Assembly (NCBI RefSeq): GCF_964340395.1
Contig: NC_135559.1
Span: forward strand, 13,862,759-13,926,758
Origin: Glandiceps talaboti
Lineage: Eukaryota; Hemichordata; Enteropneusta; Spengelidae
DNA length: 64,000 nucleotides
Direction of reading: 5' to 3'
The stretch's first letter is position 1, and every line of letters starts with the position of its first letter. Under the pieces are notes generated by a model. It saw only the letters and a list, made by a program, of their open reading frames with translations. It had not been told where the DNA came from and searched no databases. The position numbers were made by a program, and so were the translations under genes. Below, in pieces: positions 58,960 to 64,000 of this stretch.

Positions 58960-59026
58960 TTGAATTGAACGTGAAAAGCAAAACAAAATGAAAGAAAATT
59001 GAAGGAATCTGGGCAAGATATCGCAG
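58960..59026 (+). other. Candidate noncoding first exon of right-hand gene
   Basis: Ends GATATCGCAG before a strong donor GTATGT at 59027. The next acceptor before the coding exon is TTTCAATACTAG (60255-60266), 64 bp upstream of the ATG at 60331. It contains an ATG followed after three codons by TGA. Inferred from splice signals only. Confidence 0.4.
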
Positions 59027-60266
59027 GTATGTCATTTATTTTGTTTATTACCCCCCTTCTCTAAGGCCTTTAGCATCCAACGAACGTTTATGTTTGCAAG
59101 AAGTCACCAAAAATGGAAACATACGTTGGTCAGAGTTTCATTTCTCTAACAGGTGGTGGTGTAAACCAGAGGCCATTCCCAGAGTTTATCTCGGTGTAGA
59201 CATAACATAATAAATTGTACACAGTAAGTGGAATTGCCTAGGGCTCAGGTGTTAAACTAACCATGATTCCCCAAAGACAAACGTGCATTTGATTCAGCGT
59301 TTTGAATCAGAAGTGGTTACGATCGTACTTCCGGGTTCAGTTGACACCCCTCGACGCGACGATCTGAATATATCGACCGATCGCACAACCACCAATGCAC
59401 CATCATGCATCATCCCCAAGGCCAAGCAGTTGTTCTTTGTCCCAATCATGTTGACGCTGCACTTTGATCCCAGAATTGTGCATTGTCTTTGGTGCATAAT
59501 TTTACATTGTGTGTCAAATTTCGTACTAATTAGTGAATAAATTTTAAACACCGTTATTTTAAACAGCTCCACAAATAGGCAGTCGTGGATACAAAATGGC
59601 CATCATTCTGAACGACTGAACGAACAATAAGTGGATTGACACTAATCCTGCTTGCATACGGAGTCATTCGGGACTCGATTCTGACAATTGTTGAGGGTCA
59701 TGTCAGTAATCTAGTAGTTCCTATACAGTATTGTTACGATTTCGACCACAGTTGGCATTCAGACTAGACTAGTGTAATCTAGACCCGTGCACTGTCTGGA
59801 AGCAGGACTAGATTGAAATATGCATTGTAATTACTGTATCTAATGCGATAATATCAATACTATAGCAACTTTAATACCCTCAGTAGAAAGTAATTATGTC
59901 TAATAATAATATTATTGATAGCTCTACACAAATATATACAATACAGCAATTCAATAAGACAACTTCACTTCGAAGTTTAAATGTTCAGAATGTGTACATA
60001 TTATTCTTTAGTATTTTTGTTCTTACCTCAGCTTTGTTTCATATTATTTTGTATTAAATGTAAATCAGACTCTAGGAATTTAGCTTGTAGTAATTCAATT
60101 TATTTAAAAAATAGGGTAGTCAGGAATTAACAAAAGCTGATTTTCACCTAGGTCCTGTTACCACTCATAAAAACTTCCATACCAAACAAAACAAGACAAT
60201 ATATTTTGTTACATTTGTTCTTCTCACTTATTGTACTGTTAATATCTGTTTTCATTTCAATACTAG
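59027..60266. other. Presumed 5'UTR intron, no gene seen
   Basis: No domain-bearing ORF. Two small opposite-strand ORFs around 59290-59570 overlap each other and show no features of genes. Confidence 0.4.
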
Positions 60267-60330
60267 GTGACTCTATTGAGCTTGTCTGTCGAATTGTTCA
60301 ACGTGGAAAAAGTTCTAACTTATTGACAAG

Positions 60331-63300
60331 ATGAGTGAAGTCGATGACATTGAAATCAACAACAATGCAGACGAGACAACGGAGAAGGAAGGAGAGGAAC
60401 CTGGTGAAGTTGAGGAAGACAAACCGTATACTTCACCCGAGGAAGACGTTGATGAAATAGATGAACAGATTGACTCTGTGTCCGTTGAATTTAGTCGACG
60501 AGATGCTGATGATATTGGCGAAATTCCTGAAATAACACGTCCAATTGAACGCTCGTCGTCAAGTTTAACGATAGAAAATGTGAAAGCTCTAGAAGAGGCG
60601 ACTGCTGAACGCAGTGATAAAGAATGGTCCCCAACACGGTATAGCAGTGGACGGAGTGGTAGTGGTCGACTAAAAAAAGTCGAGGAGGATAAAGGATCGC
60701 GGTCGTCCACACCACAACTACCACCCGTCAAAACCGGAAGAGCATCAGCAGATCTACTTTCGATGGCGTCATCATTGATACAGAATGACAGTGTTAATGG
60801 CTCACGACCCGGGAGCCAAAAATTAACTGGAAATGAACCTTTACCTCCTATTGGTCAAACCGGAGACACAGAAACATTAGATGGTACTATAAGAACAGAA
60901 GATATGCTGGATTTTGGAAGTTCCACATTTACAGATGAATCAAGTAGTGTCAAACCATCAAGTAAGTTTTGTCATAGATCCTAGAGTTCCAAGATCTAGG
61001 ATTCTGGAATTTGTATTACTTTGAATACATTACAGACAGTCAATATGGAAACCATCGTAGTGTTAGTTTTGGATGTTTAAAAATTAGTATTGTGTACAGT
61101 GTGCCCTATAATGATAGTCAAAATTTTGTTGTTTTGAGTCAAAATGATAAAAACTGACATTTCTTGTGAGTCACCACATAGTAAGAGATACAGGCACACC
61201 AAATTTGGGTGTATCACTAGAAATTTTGTGTGTCAGTGGTGTGTCAAACTGGCTTAGAGGGCACACTGGTCACCACATAGTAAAAGATAGGGGAACACCA
61301 AATTTTGGTGCATCACTAGAAAGTGTTTGTGTAAGTGGTCCGTCAAATTGGCTTAGTGGGCACACTGATTGTGTATGTCAGACATACCTAAAACCAGTGT
61401 GCCCTCTAATGATTGCCAAATTTTGTTGTGAGTCAAAATGTGAAAACTGGCATTTGTTGTGAGTCACCACATACATGTAGTAAGAGATGTGGGAACACCA
61501 ATTTTGGTGCCACTGACACACACAATTTCTAGTGACACACCAAAATTTGTTGTTTCCCTATCTCTTACTATGTGGTGTTCCACAAGCAATGCCAGTTTTT
61601 CTCATTTAGACTCACAATAACAAAATTTGGCTATCATTAGAAGGCACACTGGGAGTGATAGATTAACATATGTCCTCCTCATAGGAGCACAAGAGAGACA
61701 TGGTAAATTAATTCATATATGGCAAATATTATGTAAATATCCTACAAACAGTAGTACTGGTATCGAATTTAACGTTTGGTCCAAACACAAAACATGAAAA
61801 TTTTACCTGAAATTTTTTATAGGACATACACAGTTCAGTCTTTGTCAACAGATTGACAGGTCTGCTATTCAGCACAAATGACATGGTAAAATTTCAATGT
61901 TTTTGTTTGGACCAATCCTATGGTTTACCAAAACAGGAATTTCCATTTGAAGATCCTACTAACAACCACACTTGTAACTGGCATTGGGATGTCCGATGTG
62001 GCTAAATTATTCATTTGTTGTTGCTAGCTAGTTGGAGAGAAAACGAATCAAAATCATAGATCATGATGTAAACATGCCAGATTCATGTATAACTTTGATG
62101 ATAATAAATGATTATATATAAACAGCACAATACATTAGGAGATTTTTACCATGCATAACCCCCCAAAATATGGAATATATACTGTGGCCTTTCTATGTCA
62201 TGACAACGTGTTTATGTCATTGGTTCTGCTTTGTTCAAAAAATGAGTCAAAACGTTAAAAATTGCCATTACTTTCCTCAATTTTTCTTTGATATTACTGG
62301 TGGTGGTATAATTATGTTCTTCTCCAATATTTTTCTTCATTCAACTGGAAAATACACATGTACTTGTGACCTAAGGGTTGTCAGTGTCACTATGAGTCAC
62401 TATACAAGTTAGTTCACTCATGTTTTCCTTGGCTGAACGAAGAAAAATATTGGCGAATAATATCTAATTATGGCCTAAAAATGGCATAAACAGATTGTAA
62501 AAAATATCAGGTCTATACCAAATATTAATTTCCACCTTTTTGTTGTTCTTGCATAAAAACAATGTCGGAATGTTGTCCTGTGTACATGCATGAGACATGG
62601 CTTGAGTACAAATATATTTGTATACAGTTACAACCTATAACACCAAAGTAAAGAGTTTTCTGTATGTACCACAATCATTTATAGCATTCATATCAAGTAC
62701 AGCCCATAACACCAAAGTAAAGTGTTTTCTGTATGTACCACAATTGTTTATAACATCCATATCAAGTGTAAAAGTATACTGTTTCATTTGCTAATAATCT
62801 TGATTTTGCCCATGTCCATCAAAACATCTACATTATTAATTTTAATTCAAACATTCATATTTCAATAATTTAGTCATATGCATACCTTCCTCTCTGTATT
62901 TACCTGCCAGCCCATCCAAAAATTATGCAGTTCAAGAGAGAACTACCTGTTGGCTATGATTATGAACGAGAAAATAGCAATTTGTCCAATGCATCGGGGA
63001 AATCCGGCAAAACAACTGATAGTAGTTCATCAAAGAAAACAGTATCCTTCAGTGAAACCACAGACAGGTAAGAGAGTATAGTATAAATACTATGTAACAT
63101 TTGTGTAGGTTTCATTCAAGTGTCACAAGCTGAGTTTATATTTATCTGACGCAAGTGACAATACTTCAGCAGTACTGATAAGCATTTTCCCATTTGTTTG
63201 CCTCCTATGTGTATACTAATAAAATAGTTTTGGGCAAAAAACGTGGAAGAATGGACTGACTGTACAATATGCAAATATTTGTTGTGAAGCTAATCACTTA

Positions 63301-64000
63301 ACACTTTAAAGCCTTATACCCTATATATAGGGTGTAATTACACAGAGTTACAGAAACCATGGAAGTATACTTCCATGCAGCAACCAAGTCATTAAAGCCT
63401 GATACCCTATATATAGGGTGTAATTACATAGAGTTACAGAAACCAAGTCATTAAAGCCTGATACCCTATATATAGGGTGTAATTACGTAGAGTTACAGAA
63501 ACCAAGTCATTAAAGCCTGATACCCTATATATAGGGTGTAATTACGTAGAGTTACAGAAACCAAGTCATTAAAGCCTGATACCCTATATATAGGGTGTAA
63601 TTACATAGAGTTACAGAAACCAAGTCATTAAAGCCTGATACCCTATATATAGGGTGTAATTACGTAGAGTTACAGAAACCAAGTCATTAAAGCCTGATAC
63701 CCTATATATAGCATGTAATTATGTAGAGTTACAGAAACCAAGTCATTAAAGGGCTGAAGTCAGGATTAGGTTAGGGATGGGAATAGGGCTGACTCCCAAA
63801 CTTAAAGGTAATTTTTATTGTCTACCACAAATGGCAACTAGCTCATCTATGTTTGTCTTGTCTTTTCCACGCCATGTTCATCATTAAAAATGTACGCTAT
63901 TTGTTGTGACAGATCATCTTCAAAGAAGGACCCACTCTCTAAGACCATTGCTACAAAGGAAGTTAAAGTGATACAAAAGTTGGATGGATCAGAATCTATG
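60331..64000 (+). CDS. Unrecognised acidic disordered protein, N-terminal part
   Basis: Exons 60331-60961, 62911-63067 and 63913-64000 (continues past the window) join in phase: 211 codons, then HPKIMQFKRELPVGYDYERE onward, then SSSKKDPLSKTIATKEVKVI. I do not recognise the family. The first exon is Glu/Asp-rich (TTEKEGEEPGEVEEDKPYTS), then Ser/Arg/Pro-rich with repeated serine clusters, and lacks predicted helices, signal peptide or membrane segments; it should be intracellular and mostly disordered. KKTVSFSE in exon 2 matches the RVxF docking motif of protein phosphatase 1. The start is chosen as the first ATG after a likely acceptor at 60266, in context ACAAGATGAG. Introns 60962-62910 and 63068-63912 hold repeats. 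Cytoskeletal or ciliary scaffold proteins often look like this, but no function can be assigned. Confidence 0.8.
61097..61651. mobile_element. Nested foldback MITEs
   Basis: The outer ends are CAGTGTGCC and GGCACACTG. Arms of about 150 bp are reverse complements (AATGATAG.CAAAATTTTGTT, GACTCA, ACCACATAGTAAGAGATA, ACACCAAATTT). A second complete copy begins at about 61388 and shares the right end, and partial internal copies end GGGCACACTG at 61270 and 61368. No ORF. Ends starting CAGTG resemble some hAT-type MITEs, but no 8-bp target duplication was evident. Confidence 0.85.
62626..62775. repeat. Two-copy ~71-bp tandem duplication
   Basis: CATAACACCAAAGTAAAG, then TTTTCTGTATGTACCACAAT and CATATCAAGT, occurs twice with few differences, in an intron of the right-hand gene. 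Confidence 0.85.
63308..63750. repeat. ~59-bp tandem array with a palindrome in each unit
   Basis: Seven units AAGTCATTAAAGCCTGAT, ACCCTATATATAGGGT, GTAATTACGTAGAGTTACAG, AAACC. Each of the first six has the perfect palindrome ACCCTATATATAGGGT; the seventh is mutated to TAGCATGT. The first unit carries an extra segment with the perfect palindrome CATGGAAGTATACTTCCATG (63358-63377). It lies in the intron 63068-63912. Confidence 0.95.

Overview
The window is nuclear DNA of an invertebrate animal. Genes are split by long introns with GT..AG borders, microsatellites are very long, decayed eukaryotic transposons are common, and there are no operons. Single-exon leucine-rich-repeat/immunoglobulin (LRR-Ig) receptors in tandem, an anosmin-1 gene and a small ATP-grasp ligase fit an invertebrate deuterostome (hemichordate, echinoderm or amphioxus-like). 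The species cannot be fixed from the sequence alone.

Layout. (1) 1-14799: no exon recognised; probably the 5' part or first intron of the anosmin gene. It holds long tetranucleotide microsatellites, a short MITE-like element and several minisatellites. (2) 14800-27453, + strand: twelve exons of an anosmin-1 (ANOS1/KAL1) orthologue: end of the Cys-rich domain, WAP, four FnIII domains and a C-terminal tail that looks like a GPI-anchor signal. The signal-peptide exon was not found. Its introns carry minisatellites, including a 54-bp array with higher-order structure, and an echo of one exon. (3) 27454-33514: 3'UTR, then intergenic DNA with short tandem duplications. (4) 33515-56660: a tandem segmental duplication. 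Copy 1 (33515-40739) contains LRR-Ig gene A. Copy 2 (40740-56660) contains an ATP-grasp gene that copy 1 lacks and LRR-Ig gene B. Copy 2 is split by about 9 kb of transposon debris: an ISL2EU-like DDE transposase relic with its partner ORF, a hAT relic, a possible solo LTR and a 153-bp tandem array. (5) 56845-58317: an inverted copy of the 50.5-51.0 kb repeat, and the 3' end of a CR1/L2-like retrotransposon. (6) About 59.0 kb to the right edge, + strand: the start of an unrecognised gene for an acidic, disordered protein with a PP1-docking-like motif. Its introns carry a foldback MITE and a palindromic minisatellite.

The genes do not form a pathway. Anosmin-1 is a secreted or surface matrix protein of FGF/heparan-sulphate signalling; the LRR-Ig proteins are single-pass receptors or adhesion molecules. 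The most informative signals are three. The two LRR-Ig paralogues differ mainly at the exposed LRR positions. The duplication junction is sharp, with gene content differing between copies. TA-repeat-bounded repeats carry a hammerhead-ribozyme-like core.
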